From contig NZ_JANQNS010000014.1 in the NCBI RefSeq assembly GCF_028279465.1, positions 62,001-126,000 on the forward strand: a stretch of DNA of 64,000 bases. Direction: 5' to 3'. The stretch is from Parasphingopyxis sp. Lineage in GTDB: Bacteria; Pseudomonadota; Alphaproteobacteria; Sphingomonadales; Sphingomonadaceae. Shown here piece after piece: positions 23,505-32,794 of the stretch. Both the position numbers and the translations under genes were made by a program. Position 1 is the stretch's first letter. Every line of letters begins with the position of its first letter. The notes beneath the pieces were generated by a model. It was not told where the DNA came from. It ran no database searches and worked only from the letters and a program-made list of their open reading frames with translations.

Positions 23505-24899
23505 ATGACCGATTATGACACCATGCTCCAGCCCGACAAGGGCCAAACCGCCCATACGCTTCATCCCGTCAGCACGGACAGTTTCGACGACTGGCTCAAA
23601 GACCTGCCGGATCGCGAACGTCAGTCGGTAAAGGCACAGGGGTTTTCCGGCAAAGAGGGCGAAATCGCGATCGTCGCCGGCGAAGATGCGGACAGCTGGT
23701 CTGTCGCGGTCGGCGTAGTCAATCCCGACAAACTCACGAGTTGGTGCCTCGCCAAGGCCGCCGAAGCGTTGCCGACATCGGAATACCGTCTGGCGGATGG
23801 CAATCGCGGCCAGGCCGCGTTCGGCTGGCTATGCGCGCAATATCGTTTCGACCGGTACAAAAAAGAACCGAATGGCGATGGCCCCAAAGTCCTGCTGACC
23901 GACAAGCCGGGCGCGATCGAGGAGATGATCGCACTGGCCGAAGCGACTGACATGGTGCGGACACTGGTCAACGTCCCGGCGGGCGATATGGGCCCCGCCG
24001 AACTGCAGCAGGCTGCCGAAGAGCTTGCGACGCGCCATGGCGCCGAGGTTTCGATCACGCACGGCACGGAGCTCGTAGAGGGCTATCCGATGGTCGAGGC
24101 CGTGGGCCGGGCGGCGACGACCGATCGCGCGCCGCGCCTGATCGAGCTGGAATGGGGCGAAGCGGATCATCCGCGTATCGCCATCGTCGGCAAGGGCGTG
24201 TGCTTCGATTCCGGAGGGCTCGACATCAAAAGCGCCACCGGCATGCGCTGGATGAAGAAGGATATGGGCGGCGCGGCGCACGCGCTGGCGCTCGCGGGGC
24301 TCGTCATGAGCCAAAAGCTGCCGGTGCGGCTCCATCTGCTGGTCCCGGCCGTCGAAAACGCGATTGCCGGCAATGCCTTTCGCCCCGGCGATATTCTCGC
24401 CAGCCGCAAGGGTTTGAGCGTTGAAATCGGCAACACGGACGCCGAAGGCCGGTTGATCCTTGGCGATGCTCTATGGCGGGCATGCGAAGACGATCCCGAG
24501 TTGATCGTCGATTTCGCCACGCTCACCGGCGCGGCGCGGGTCGCACTCGGGCCCGATCTCCCCGCCCTCTTCACCGATGACGAAGACCTTGCTGATGAGA
24601 TTGCCGAGGCTGGCCTTGCGATCGACGATCCGGTCTGGCGGCTCCCGCTTTGGGACGGGTATGACGAATGGATGAAATCGCCGGTGGCCGATCTCAGCAA
24701 TACGTCGTCAGTCCCCATGGCCGGCGCAACCACGGCGGCGCTGTTCCTGCGCAATTTCGTGAACAAGGATATCGCCTGGACGCATCTCGACACCTTTGCC
24801 TGGCGCAACCAGCCCAAACCGGGCCGGCCGAAGGGCGGGGAAGCGCTGGGTTTACGGGCGCATTGGGAAATGTTGAAAAATCGCTATTCCGCTTCCTGA
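23505..24899 (+). CDS. Leucyl aminopeptidase family protein (M17)
   Basis: The 464-residue di-zinc exopeptidase removes N-terminal residues from peptides. Metal and catalytic elements are visible: IVGKGVCFDSGGLDIK (Lys and Asp ligands), KDMGGAAHALALA, and NTDAEGRLILGDAL, the family signature with Asp, Glu and the catalytic Arg. The ~150-residue N-terminal domain is divergent from E. coli PepA, as in PepB-like members. I start at ATG 23505; the frame is open further upstream but overlaps the divergent lipoprotein gene. Confidence 0.92.
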   Translation: MTDYDTMLQPDKGQTAHTLHPVSTDSFDDWLKDLPDRERQSVKAQGFSGKEGEIAIVAGEDADSWSVAVGVVNPDKLTSWCLAKAAEALPTSEYRLADGNRGQAAFGWLCAQYRFDRYKKEPNGDGPKVLLTDKPGAIEEMIALAEATDMVRTLVNVPAGDMGPAELQQAAEELATRHGAEVSITHGTELVEGYPMVEAVGRAATTDRAPRLIELEWGEADHPRIAIVGKGVCFDSGGLDIKSATGMRWMKKDMGGAAHALALAGLVMSQKLPVRLHLLVPAVENAIAGNAFRPGDILASRKGLSVEIGNTDAEGRLILGDALWRACEDDPELIVDFATLTGAARVALGPDLPALFTDDEDLADEIAEAGLAIDDPVWRLPLWDGYDEWMKSPVADLSNTSSVPMAGATTAALFLRNFVNKDIAWTHLDTFAWRNQPKPGRPKGGEALGLRAHWEMLKNRYSAS

Positions 24900-25031
24900 A
24901 TATCGTTACCATCTCCACAAGCTGATGATTCTGGATACAAATCTTCAGAATCTTGAAACCAAGCGCGCGCGGCATGCGTTGGCTTGTTGAGGATTGGGCT
25001 GAAGCCAGCCCGATAGCTAGGGAGTTTTGGG

Positions 25032-25403
25032 ATGCCGAGCGACGCGCTTGGAGACTGGATGAACGCACTCATCGGATATGTGCAATCCGGCGAGCCCGAT
25101 CTCAGCAACCGCCAGATGGCGCTGCTCCTGCTGATCTACGCCTCACCGGGCCCGCATACAGTGCGCGGACTGGCCGAAAAACTCCAGGTTTCCAAGCCGG
25201 TTGTTACACGTGCCTTGAATACTCTCTCCGCACTCGGCTATCTGCGGCGCGAACGCGATGAAAGCGATCGCCGCAACATCTTCATCGCGCAAACATCTAG
25301 TGGGGCGCGTTTTCTTGAACGGTTTGAAAAACTCATCGGCCAAAAGCGGCCATCCCAATTCGACGGCCGAAGTCCCGACATCCAAAGGACCCATACGGGC
25401 TAG
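25032..25403 (+). CDS. MarR-type winged-helix regulator
   Basis: The 123-residue protein has the winged helix at about 35-95: MALLLLIYASPGPHTVRGLAEKL, recognition helix SKPVVTRALNTLSALGYL and the wing RRERDESDRRNIFI. The conserved D-x-R-D/R in the wing is MarR-like. The C-terminal dimerisation helix is short. Its TAG is one base from the likely GTG start of the NlpC/P60 gene, so the two are probably co-transcribed. Confidence 0.85.
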   Translation: MPSDALGDWMNALIGYVQSGEPDLSNRQMALLLLIYASPGPHTVRGLAEKLQVSKPVVTRALNTLSALGYLRRERDESDRRNIFIAQTSSGARFLERFEKLIGQKRPSQFDGRSPDIQRTHTG

Positions 25404-25404
25404 C

Positions 25405-26244
25405 GTGCAGCTGGGCGAGACCGCGGACGGTCTCGATCCGCGCATCCACGCATTCCGGCACGAAATCGCCGATATTGCGCTCGCCGACAAAATCGCCCTC
25501 CCCCATTATGTCGAACCCGTTATGCGGACGATCGGGAGTGTGATCGCGGACCTGCGCGCCGAGCCGTCCGACGATTCCGAACTCGGATCACAGCTACTCT
25601 ACGGCGAGGGCTTCGCTCTGCTCGACTTCGAGGATGGCTGGGCCTGGGGCTATGGGCTTCATGATCATTTCGTCGGCTTTGTTCGCCAGGAGACGCTCGC
25701 GCCGCACGCAACCGCCACGCATATCGTTTCCACGCCGAAAACAGCTTTGGTCAATGGTTCGGATTCGGCCGCACTCTACCTGGGCAGCCGGATCATCGGA
25801 GAACCGGACGGCGATCATTTGATGACCGAGCGCGGACAGGTCCCGATTAGCGATGTCAGCGCAATTGACCACATCGCCGAGGATCCAGTGGCCGTCGCCG
25901 AGCTATTCATCGGCGCTCCCTATCTGCTTGGCGGGCGCAGCATAGATGGCATGGACTGTTCCGGTCTCGTCCAGCTGGCTTTCGCTCTTGGCGGCCACGC
26001 ATTTCAGCGGGATTCCGACCTGCAGCGCGCCACTGCTGGCATCGAACTCGATGCCGATACAGCGTTGCAGCGCGGCGATCTTATCTTCTTCCCCGAGCAT
26101 GTCGGCGTCATGACTAACGCGGAGACGCTGCTTCATGCCAGCGGCCATCGCGGCGCGGTCTGCACCGAAGCGTTGGCCGATGTCGCCGCGCGGATATCGG
26201 AAGAGCATGACACGCCTATTCTCGCCCGTCGCCGGCCAAGCTGA
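25405..26244 (+). CDS. NlpC/P60 cell-wall peptidase
   Basis: The ~279-residue protein has an N-terminal SH3-like region (GSQLLYGEGFALLDFEDGWAWG) and a C-terminal NlpC/P60 domain. The catalytic Cys is in GMDCSGLVQLAF, the His in FFPEHVGVM, and a third polar residue follows in LLHASGHRG. It cleaves peptide stems of peptidoglycan, presumably D-Glu/diaminopimelate bonds. There is no signal peptide, as in many alphaproteobacterial members. GTG 25405 is chosen, right after the marR stop, because upstream codons overlap marR. Its TGA overlaps the argC start (TGATG). Confidence 0.85.
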   Translation: MQLGETADGLDPRIHAFRHEIADIALADKIALPHYVEPVMRTIGSVIADLRAEPSDDSELGSQLLYGEGFALLDFEDGWAWGYGLHDHFVGFVRQETLAPHATATHIVSTPKTALVNGSDSAALYLGSRIIGEPDGDHLMTERGQVPISDVSAIDHIAEDPVAVAELFIGAPYLLGGRSIDGMDCSGLVQLAFALGGHAFQRDSDLQRATAGIELDADTALQRGDLIFFPEHVGVMTNAETLLHASGHRGAVCTEALADVAARISEEHDTPILARRRPS

Positions 26245-27185
26245 TGGTGCTTTCGGTGTTCATCGATGGCGGCCATGGCACGACTGGCCTCGAAATCCGC
26301 GAACGGCTGTCGGGCCGTTCCGAGATAAGCCTGATCACGCTTGATGATGCCAGCCGGAAGGATGATGACGCGCGCACAGAAGCGCTGCGCAGTGCGGACA
26401 TTGCTATCCTGTGTCTCCCCGATGCGGCGGCGCGTGAGGCCGTGGCGATGGCTGGCGACAGCGACACCCGCTTGATCGACGCATCGACCGCGCATCGGGT
26501 GTCGCCCGACTGGGCATATGGTTTTCCCGAATGGGAACCCGGACACCGCGCCACGATTGCCGCGAGCCGCCATGCCGCCAATCCGGGCTGCTACGCCCAG
26601 ACATTCGTGGCGCTCGTCCATCCACTGATTGCGTCGTCCATTCTGCCCGGTGACGCCAAGCTGACCGTCAATGCTACTTCAGGCTATTCGGGCGGTGGCC
26701 GGGCGATGATCGAAGAGTTTGAACAGGCCGAAGCGCCCACCGCGTTCCGCAACTATGCGCTGGCGCTGGCGCACAAGCATTTGCCGGAGATGCAGGAGCA
26801 TAGCGGCCTTGCAAGCCGCCCGCTCTTTTCGCCATCGGTGGCTAATGTCTATCGGGGAATGCTCGTCGAAATCCCACTGCATATCAGCCAGTTACGCGAA
26901 AATACGACTGTCGAAGAAGTGCGTTCCGTCCTCCGGGAGCACTATGCCGACTGCGCGCTCATTACCGTGCACAACGTAGCAGACATGGCAGCGCTCGAAA
27001 CGCTGACCATCGAACGCTGCGCCGATACCGACCGGATGGAGATTTTCGTTTTCGCGAGCCCCGATGGTGAACACATCCGGCTCTGTGCGACACTCGACAA
27101 TCTCGGAAAAGGCGCGGCAGGTTCTGCCGTTCAGAATCTCAATCTGATGGCGGGGTTCAACGAATATGAAGGCCTGAAATTCTAG
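26244..27185 (+). CDS. argC: N-acetyl-gamma-glutamyl-phosphate reductase
   Basis: The 313-residue NADPH-dependent enzyme makes N-acetylglutamate semialdehyde in arginine synthesis. VFIDGGHGTTGLEIRERL is the nucleotide-binding loop, ANPGCYAQT holds the catalytic Cys, and NATSGYSGGGR follows. The length and these motifs fit the short type 2 ArgC. The start overlaps the upstream stop as TGATG, an unexpected link between a wall peptidase and arginine synthesis. Confidence 0.93.
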   Translation: MVLSVFIDGGHGTTGLEIRERLSGRSEISLITLDDASRKDDDARTEALRSADIAILCLPDAAAREAVAMAGDSDTRLIDASTAHRVSPDWAYGFPEWEPGHRATIAASRHAANPGCYAQTFVALVHPLIASSILPGDAKLTVNATSGYSGGGRAMIEEFEQAEAPTAFRNYALALAHKHLPEMQEHSGLASRPLFSPSVANVYRGMLVEIPLHISQLRENTTVEEVRSVLREHYADCALITVHNVADMAALETLTIERCADTDRMEIFVFASPDGEHIRLCATLDNLGKGAAGSAVQNLNLMAGFNEYEGLKF

Positions 27186-27259
27186 CCCGGACTTATCCAC
27201 ACTTTGTTAACAATCGATGTGAAATAGAGTATGTGAGTCGCTGAATAGGCGGGGTCGCA

Positions 27260-27700
27260 GTGAACAAGGTCTTGGCGAGGAAGCCGCCCGGTTCTTTCTG
27301 GGCGATATCCATTCTTTTACTGATCTGGAACGGCATGGGCGTGTTCGCCTATTTGGCGCAAGCCACCGCCGATAGCGATCAACTCGCCCAAAATTATCCG
27401 CCCGAAGAAATCGCTATCATCGCGTCCATGCCCGGATGGGTAACAGGCGCTTTCGCGATCGCGGTATTCGCCGGCCTCTCCGGCGTGATCGCCCTCCTCG
27501 CGAAGAAAAGCTGGGCGCGCCTGATGTTCGGAATCTCGCTGATCGCCGTTTTAGCCCAGCATTTCTGGACATTCTTTCTCAGCGGATTGCTCGATATCGT
27601 TGGCCTCGACCGGGCGATCATGCCGATCATCGTCGTGCTGATTTGTATCTTCCAGATCTGGTACGCCAATCAGAGCACGAAGCGCGGCTGGCTGCGCTAA
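27260..27700 (+). CDS. Four-helix membrane protein, unknown function
   Basis: The 146-residue protein has four hydrophobic helices (~13-33, 58-78, 85-107, 115-133). A sequence common to a small proteobacterial family opens it: FWAISILLLIWNGMGVFAYLAQ. No catalytic motif is visible. It starts at GTG 27260 behind GGGG at 27250-27253. Its end overlaps mltG by 4 bp tail to tail. Confidence 0.7.
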   Translation: MNKVLARKPPGSFWAISILLLIWNGMGVFAYLAQATADSDQLAQNYPPEEIAIIASMPGWVTGAFAIAVFAGLSGVIALLAKKSWARLMFGISLIAVLAQHFWTFFLSGLLDIVGLDRAIMPIIVVLICIFQIWYANQSTKRGWLR

Positions 27701-28668
27701 TCCATTTCGCCGCGCTGACGGCGCAGATCGTACCAGCGCTCCACATTTTCCCGATGCTCGGCATAGGTTTCGGCGAACGCATGCCCGCCCGTCCCGTCGG
27801 CCACGAAGAATAGCGCTTCGGTTTCCGCCGGGTTCAGTACCGCCTCGATTGCGTCCCGTCCGACATTGGCGATCGGCCCGCGTGGCAAACCCGCCATTGC
27901 GTAAGTGTTGTAATCGTTGCGATCGTTGATCTCTGAGCGCCGAATGCGGCGACCGAGCGCCCTGCCCCGCGTGATCGGATAGATGATCGTCGGGTCGGCC
28001 TGGAGCCGCATCCCGATCCGTAACCGGTTGGAATAAACACCGGCGATCAAAGGGCGCTCGGACGGTTCGGCCGTTTCCTTTTCGACGATGGAAGCGAGAA
28101 TAATCGCCTCCTCGGGCGTTGAAACAGCCGTGTCTGAACTCCTCGCTGCCCATAGCGCCGATAGCTCTTCGTCTAGTGCCAGCTGCATTCGGGCCAGGAC
28201 GTCAGCGCGGCTCTCGCCACGCTCATACGCATAGCTGTCCGCCAGCACCGAGCCTTCTTCCGGAACCGGTATCTCGCCAGTCAGCAACTCCGTCGCCATC
28301 AGCCGCTCATGCACCAGCACGGCCGGCATACCTTCCGGGATCGTCACGAAACGCTGAACTGCGGGCTCTTCCTGCAGGATACGTAAGGCCTCTGACTGGC
28401 TGACCTCAGCCGGCATCTCATATTCCCCGGCCCGGATCGGCGCATCGCTGCCCAGGATACGAGCAAAGAAGAGGAACCGGCTTTGCGAGCGGATCACGCC
28501 CTGATCTTCGAGCATCCCGGCCGCATCGGTGAGCGTCGCGCCGTCCGGAATGCTGACAGCGACGGGCTCCTCGAGCGGGCCGGCGCCACCCCAATCGCGC
28601 AGCGCGGCGACCAGCCCGATTGCCAGCAGGATCGCGACAATCAGACCCAGACAACCGAGCTTACGCAT
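27697..28668 (-). CDS. mltG: Endolytic transglycosylase MltG
   Basis: The 323-residue, single-pass inner-membrane enzyme cuts nascent glycan strands and sets their length. It has an N-terminal helix (~5-25) and a LysM-like subdomain. The YceG catalytic domain has IILASIVEKET (catalytic Glu), VYSNRLRIGMRLQADPTIIY and the C-terminal FFVADGTGGHAFAETYAEH. It lies 26 bp downstream of fabF, the usual fabF-mltG order. Confidence 0.95.
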   Translation of the reverse strand: MRKLGCLGLIVAILLAIGLVAALRDWGGAGPLEEPVAVSIPDGATLTDAAGMLEDQGVIRSQSRFLFFARILGSDAPIRAGEYEMPAEVSQSEALRILQEEPAVQRFVTIPEGMPAVLVHERLMATELLTGEIPVPEEGSVLADSYAYERGESRADVLARMQLALDEELSALWAARSSDTAVSTPEEAIILASIVEKETAEPSERPLIAGVYSNRLRIGMRLQADPTIIYPITRGRALGRRIRRSEINDRNDYNTYAMAGLPRGPIANVGRDAIEAVLNPAETEALFFVADGTGGHAFAETYAEHRENVERWYDLRRQRGEMD

Positions 28669-28694
28669 GGCCTTCTTCCTTTGAAACCTGGACC

Positions 28695-29951
28695 CTAGAC
28701 TGCCTGCATCACGAGGCTGGCGTTGGTGCCGCCAAAGCCGAAACTGTTATTGAGCACCGCCTTAACCTCGCGTTGCCTGGCTTCATGCGGGACAAGGTCC
28801 ATGCCTTCTGTGCCGTCTTCCGGATTATCGAGATTGAGCGTCGGTGGAACGACCTGGTCGCGCAATGCAAGAATGCAGAAGATGGATTCCACCGCACCAG
28901 CCCCACCCAGCAGATGGCCGATCGCCGATTTGGTCGAACTCATCGACAGGGAGTTGGCCGCATCGCCGAACAAGCGTTTGACGGCGTCCAACTCGATCAG
29001 ATCGGCCATCGTCGACGTGCCATGGGCGTTGATATAATCGATATCACCGAGGCTGAGACCTGATTTGGCGACCGCCATCTCCATCGAGCGATAGGCGCCG
29101 ACGCCGTCCGGATGCGGCGCGGTGACGTGGTAGGCATCGCCGGAGAGACCATAGCCGGTCACTTCGGCATAGATGGTCGCACCACGCGCCTTCGCCCGCT
29201 CATATTCCTCAAGCACAACGACACCCGCGCCCTCGCCCATCACGAAGCCGCTGCGATCCTTGTCGTAGGGACGGCTCGCCTTTTCCGGTTCGTCGTTGCG
29301 ATTGGTGCAGAGCGCTTTGGCCTGCGCGAAGCCCGCTATGCCGATCGGGCAGACCGCGCCTTCCGCGCCGCCCGCCAGCATGACGTCCGCATCGTCCAGC
29401 GCGATCATCCGCGCCGCATCGCCGATCGAATGCGCGCCGGTCGAACAGGCGGTGACGACCGCGTGGTTGGGGCCCATCAGGCCATATTTGATGCTGACTT
29501 GGCCCGAGATCAGGTTGATCAGGCGGCCATGCACGAAGTGCGGGCTGACCCGCCCCGGTCCGCGCCGGTCGAGCACCAGCGATTCGCTCTCGATCCCCGG
29601 AAGGCCACCGATACCAGAACCGATCGAACAACCCGCGCGCAGCTTCTCTTCGTCGCTCATATCGGTAAGGCCGGCATCTTCCAGCGCCTGTCCAGCCGCA
29701 TCGATGCCGTAAACAATGAACGGATCAACCTGCCGCTGCACCTTGTGATCGACCCGCAGCGCTGGATCGAAGCCATATTCATGATCCGGCGACTTCACTT
29801 CGCACGCGATCGTGCATTTCTGGTCCGAGGTATCGAATCGTTCGATCTGGCCCGCGCCCGATTTGGATGCGAGCAGGTTCTTCCAACTGGTATCCACATC
29901 GCCGCCCAACGGCGTTACGAGTCCCAGTCCGGTGACAACTACGCGGCGCAT
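28695..29951 (-). CDS. fabF: 3-oxoacyl-ACP synthase II
   Basis: The 418-residue condensing enzyme elongates acyl-ACP with malonyl-ACP. The catalytic Cys is in VTACSTGAHSIGDA, the two His in NAHGTSTM and SAIGHLLGGAGAVE, and the C terminus has FGFGGTNASLV. Length is typical. It belongs to the reverse-strand fatty-acid block, after acpP. Confidence 0.97.
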   Translation of the reverse strand: MRRVVVTGLGLVTPLGGDVDTSWKNLLASKSGAGQIERFDTSDQKCTIACEVKSPDHEYGFDPALRVDHKVQRQVDPFIVYGIDAAGQALEDAGLTDMSDEEKLRAGCSIGSGIGGLPGIESESLVLDRRGPGRVSPHFVHGRLINLISGQVSIKYGLMGPNHAVVTACSTGAHSIGDAARMIALDDADVMLAGGAEGAVCPIGIAGFAQAKALCTNRNDEPEKASRPYDKDRSGFVMGEGAGVVVLEEYERAKARGATIYAEVTGYGLSGDAYHVTAPHPDGVGAYRSMEMAVAKSGLSLGDIDYINAHGTSTMADLIELDAVKRLFGDAANSLSMSSTKSAIGHLLGGAGAVESIFCILALRDQVVPPTLNLDNPEDGTEGMDLVPHEARQREVKAVLNNSFGFGGTNASLVMQAV

Positions 29952-29989
29952 GTAACAGCTCCCTAACTTGCGGCCCGATTATACGTCAA

Positions 29990-30023
29990 AACGGCCCCCC
30001 GGGTTTCGAACCGGGGAGCCGTT
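29990..30023 (-). terminator. Hairpin between acpP and fabF
   Basis: AACGGC/GCCGTT encloses CCCCGG/CCGGGG. On the minus strand the stem is followed by TTTTGACG, a weak T tract, so acpP transcripts may end partly here. This would let acpP be made in excess over fabF. Confidence 0.55.
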
Positions 30024-30075
30024 CCAATCCTTTTTGGCTCGGCCGACCGGCCGGGCTCCCGTATCGCGAACGCGA

Positions 30076-30312
30076 TCAGGCGGTTTGCTTGTCGATATAG
30101 GAGATCGCGTCCTTGACGGTCGTGATATCCTCGGCAGCATCGTCGGGGATTTCGACGCCGAATTCCTCTTCGAAGGCCATAACCAGCTCGACGATATCGA
30201 GGCTGTCCGCGCCCAGATCGTCGATAAAGGCCGCATCTTCGGTGACCTTGTCGGCTTCTACGCCCAGATGCTCGGTGACGATCTTTTTCACCCGATCGGC
30301 AGTATCGCTCAT
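30076..30312 (-). CDS. acpP: Acyl carrier protein
   Basis: The 78-residue acidic four-helix carrier takes 4'-phosphopantetheine on Ser37 in [10 protein letters not shown] and holds growing acyl chains. The start ATG 30312 gives the family N terminus [12 protein letters not shown], behind an AAGGA box. It sits in the fatty-acid block upstream of fabF. Confidence 0.97.
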   Translation of the reverse strand: MSDTADRVKKIVTEHLGVEADKVTEDAAFIDDLGADSLDIVELVMAFEEEFGVEIPDDAAEDITTVKDAISYIDKQTA

Positions 30313-30477
30313 GGAATATCCTTTACTTTTATGATTCCCGGTTTTCCTAAAGGGCAGCGCTTTCTGGCGCAAGCCCGTTCATCTTGAGGCAAGCTGTAAC
30401 ATCGGAACTCCGGCGCCATTGCGCAAGAGCCACGAAATCCGGTCCGCCCATGGCTCGTCAAATTTCCGGACCTGCGC

Positions 30478-31017
30478 CTAGCTTTCCGCGAATTGCAGTG
30501 CCGCTACCTCGGTCATGGCCCGAAACATCATGAACTGGCCGATCGTCTCGTAGAATGGCTCCGGATCGGGATGCCCGCTAACTGCTTCTTCTATAAGCGG
30601 AAGATGTCGGTTCACCATCGCGTCGATCGCAGCGTCGGACATATCCCTCGAACGGATGGCAGCGAAAAATTCGGCATCGTTCAGCACCGCTTGTTCGATT
30701 TGCGACATATCGATATCGTTCGCCGCCAATATCCGTTCGGTTCCTGTCTGGCCGACCACGCTTAGCGTAAACATCGTTACCAACTCGCCTTGTTCGACCG
30801 ACCAGCCATGGCGGGCGGCACAGTCCCCATAGGCGCGGGAAAGCGGTTCGGCGCGCGGATCGTCACGATCGCCCTGTTCGACGACATAATCGACAAGGCC
30901 GGCGACCTCGATATCGGTCATGCCTTCCAGCGGGCAATTGATGGTTGCAAGGTCGGCGGCCCGTAGTGGTGCCGAAGCCATGAGCAGCGTCGCTGCGATG
31001 ACAAGTAGATGTTTCAT
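30478..31017 (-). CDS. Secreted hypothetical protein inside the fab block
   Basis: The 179-residue protein has a clear signal peptide (MKHLLVIAATLLMASAPLRA, cleavage after ALA-type APLRA). The mature all-helical domain carries two Cys, one in INCPLEG and one in YGDCAARHG, possibly a disulphide. No family is recognised. It starts 2 bp after the fabG stop, so it is certainly in the fabD-fabG transcript, yet lies between fabG and acpP, which are usually adjacent. Confidence 0.7.
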   Translation of the reverse strand: MKHLLVIAATLLMASAPLRAADLATINCPLEGMTDIEVAGLVDYVVEQGDRDDPRAEPLSRAYGDCAARHGWSVEQGELVTMFTLSVVGQTGTERILAANDIDMSQIEQAVLNDAEFFAAIRSRDMSDAAIDAMVNRHLPLIEEAVSGHPDPEPFYETIGQFMMFRAMTEVAALQFAES

Positions 31018-31019
31018 GG

Positions 31020-31757
31020 TCACAGCATCGCCATTCCGCCGTTCACATGCAAGGTTTCGCCGGTGATATAGGCAGCTTCGTCCGATGCGAGGTAGACCAC
31101 GGCCGCGGCGATATCGTCGCCCTCTCCCAGCTTTCCAGCTGGAATCCGCGTCATCAGCGCGTCTTTCTGCGCCTCGGGCAGCTCGTCCGTCATGGCCGAG
31201 CGGATGAAGCCCGGCGCAACGCAGTTGACCGTGATTCCGCGGCTGGCGACTTCCTGCGCCAGGGCTTTTGACATGCCTACCAGCCCCGCTTTCGACGCCG
31301 CATAATTGGCCTGGCCCGGATTGCCGGTGGCACCGACCACTGACGTAATCGATATGATCCGCCCGCCCTTGGCCCGCATCATCGGCCGCAGCGACGCGCG
31401 CGCCAGCCGGAAAGCGGCTTCGAGGTTCACGCGGATCACCTGATCCCATTCCTCGTCCTTCATGCGCATCGCGAGATTGTCCCGTGTCACCCCGGCGTTG
31501 TTGACGAGGATATCGAGTTGCCCCAGCGCCTCGACCGCGGACGGGATCAGCGCATCGACGGCTTCCGCGTCGGACAGATTGCACGGCAGAATGACGGTTT
31601 CGCCCTGGATTTCACCGGCAACGGCCTTGAGCGCGTCTTCCCGGGTGCCGGACAACGCAACCTTGGCCCCCTGGGCCGCCAGCCCTTTCGCTATCGCGGA
31701 TCCGATACCGCCCGAAGCGCCGGTCACCAGCGCGGTTTTGCCTGAAAGATCGAACAT
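31020..31757 (-). CDS. fabG: 3-oxoacyl-ACP reductase
   Basis: The 245-residue NADPH-dependent short-chain dehydrogenase makes 3-hydroxyacyl-ACP. It has TGASGGIGSAIA (NADP loop), the NNAG motif, a catalytic Ser in ISITSVVG, the Y-x3-K in NYAASKAG and the C-terminal GGMAML. It follows fabD by 9 bp. Confidence 0.97.
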   Translation of the reverse strand: MFDLSGKTALVTGASGGIGSAIAKGLAAQGAKVALSGTREDALKAVAGEIQGETVILPCNLSDAEAVDALIPSAVEALGQLDILVNNAGVTRDNLAMRMKDEEWDQVIRVNLEAAFRLARASLRPMMRAKGGRIISITSVVGATGNPGQANYAASKAGLVGMSKALAQEVASRGITVNCVAPGFIRSAMTDELPEAQKDALMTRIPAGKLGEGDDIAAAVVYLASDEAAYITGETLHVNGGMAML

Positions 31758-31766
31758 GGTTGCTCC

Positions 31767-32702
31767 CTACAAGTCTTTCGCCAATGCCTCGATATCGTCC
31801 ATCGAAACGACGCTCTTCTGATCTGCCTGAGGCGCGATACGCTTGACCATCGGCGCGACAACCTTGCCGCCAAATTCGATGAATTCGCTCACGCCCTCGT
31901 CCGCCATCGCCGCGATACTCTCGCGCCAGCGGACCATCGCGGTCACCTGCTCCACGAGCAGCCCACGGATCGCCTCATGTTCGCCAACCGCCGTCGCCGT
32001 CACATTGGCATAGAGCATCGCAGACAATGGATGGATTTCGACGTTGCTCAGCGCTTCCTCCATTGCATCGGCCGCCGGCTTCATGAGCGGGCAGTGGAAC
32101 GGCGCGGATACGGCCAGCGGCATGGCGCGGCGCGCGCCCTTCTCCTTGCCCAGTTCGCACGCCCGGTCGACCGCCGCCGCATGGCCCGAAATCACGATCT
32201 GACCCGGCGCATTGTCGTTTGCGATCACACAAACCTCGCCCTGGGCAGCCTCTTCGACGATTTCGGACGCTGGATCGAAATCGAGGCCCAGAAACACGGC
32301 CATTGTCCCCTCGCCCACCGGCACCGCCGCCTGCATCGCCTGTCCGCGCCGTTTCAGCAACCGCGCCGTGGTCGCCAGATCGAAACCGCCGGCCGCGCAC
32401 AGCGCCGTATATTCGCCGAGGCTGTGCCCCGCCACAAAATCGGCCTTATCGGCCAGCGTTACGCCGCCCTCTTTTTCGAGCACGCGCAGCGTGGCAATGG
32501 CGTTTGCCATGATAGCAGGCTGCGCGTTTTCGGTGAGCGTCAGTTCGTCTTCGGGCCCCTCACGCATCAGCCGCGAAAGACTCTGTTCGAGTGCCTCGTC
32601 GACCTCTTCGAAAGTTTCGCGCGCGACAGGGCTCGCTTCGGCGAGCGCCGCGCCCATGCCGACCGCCTGACTGCCCTGTCCCGGAAAGATGAATGCCCGC
32701 AT
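31767..32702 (-). CDS. fabD: Malonyl-CoA:ACP acyltransferase
   Basis: The 311-residue enzyme moves malonyl groups from CoA to ACP. GQGSQ lies near the N terminus, the nucleophile Ser in GHSLGEYTA, an Arg 25 residues later, and the His in SAPFHCPLM. I start at ATG 32702, giving MRAFIFPGQGSQ. It is the first gene of the reverse fatty-acid block. Confidence 0.97.
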   Translation of the reverse strand: MRAFIFPGQGSQAVGMGAALAEASPVARETFEEVDEALEQSLSRLMREGPEDELTLTENAQPAIMANAIATLRVLEKEGGVTLADKADFVAGHSLGEYTALCAAGGFDLATTARLLKRRGQAMQAAVPVGEGTMAVFLGLDFDPASEIVEEAAQGEVCVIANDNAPGQIVISGHAAAVDRACELGKEKGARRAMPLAVSAPFHCPLMKPAADAMEEALSNVEIHPLSAMLYANVTATAVGEHEAIRGLLVEQVTAMVRWRESIAAMADEGVSEFIEFGGKVVAPMVKRIAPQADQKSVVSMDDIEALAKDL

Positions 32703-32794
32703 GTCCGACCCCTGTTGTTGCGGTTTCCGACTAGGCAGCGCGGCATCGCGATGCAAGCGTTGAAGGGTGCTACGCTTGCCGCTAGCGTCAACTT

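Noticed and set aside
30478-31584. A single 368-codon gene covering fabG and the secreted protein
   Set aside because: The upstream part is fabG read in a wrong frame; the real gene starts at ATG 31017 with a signal peptide.
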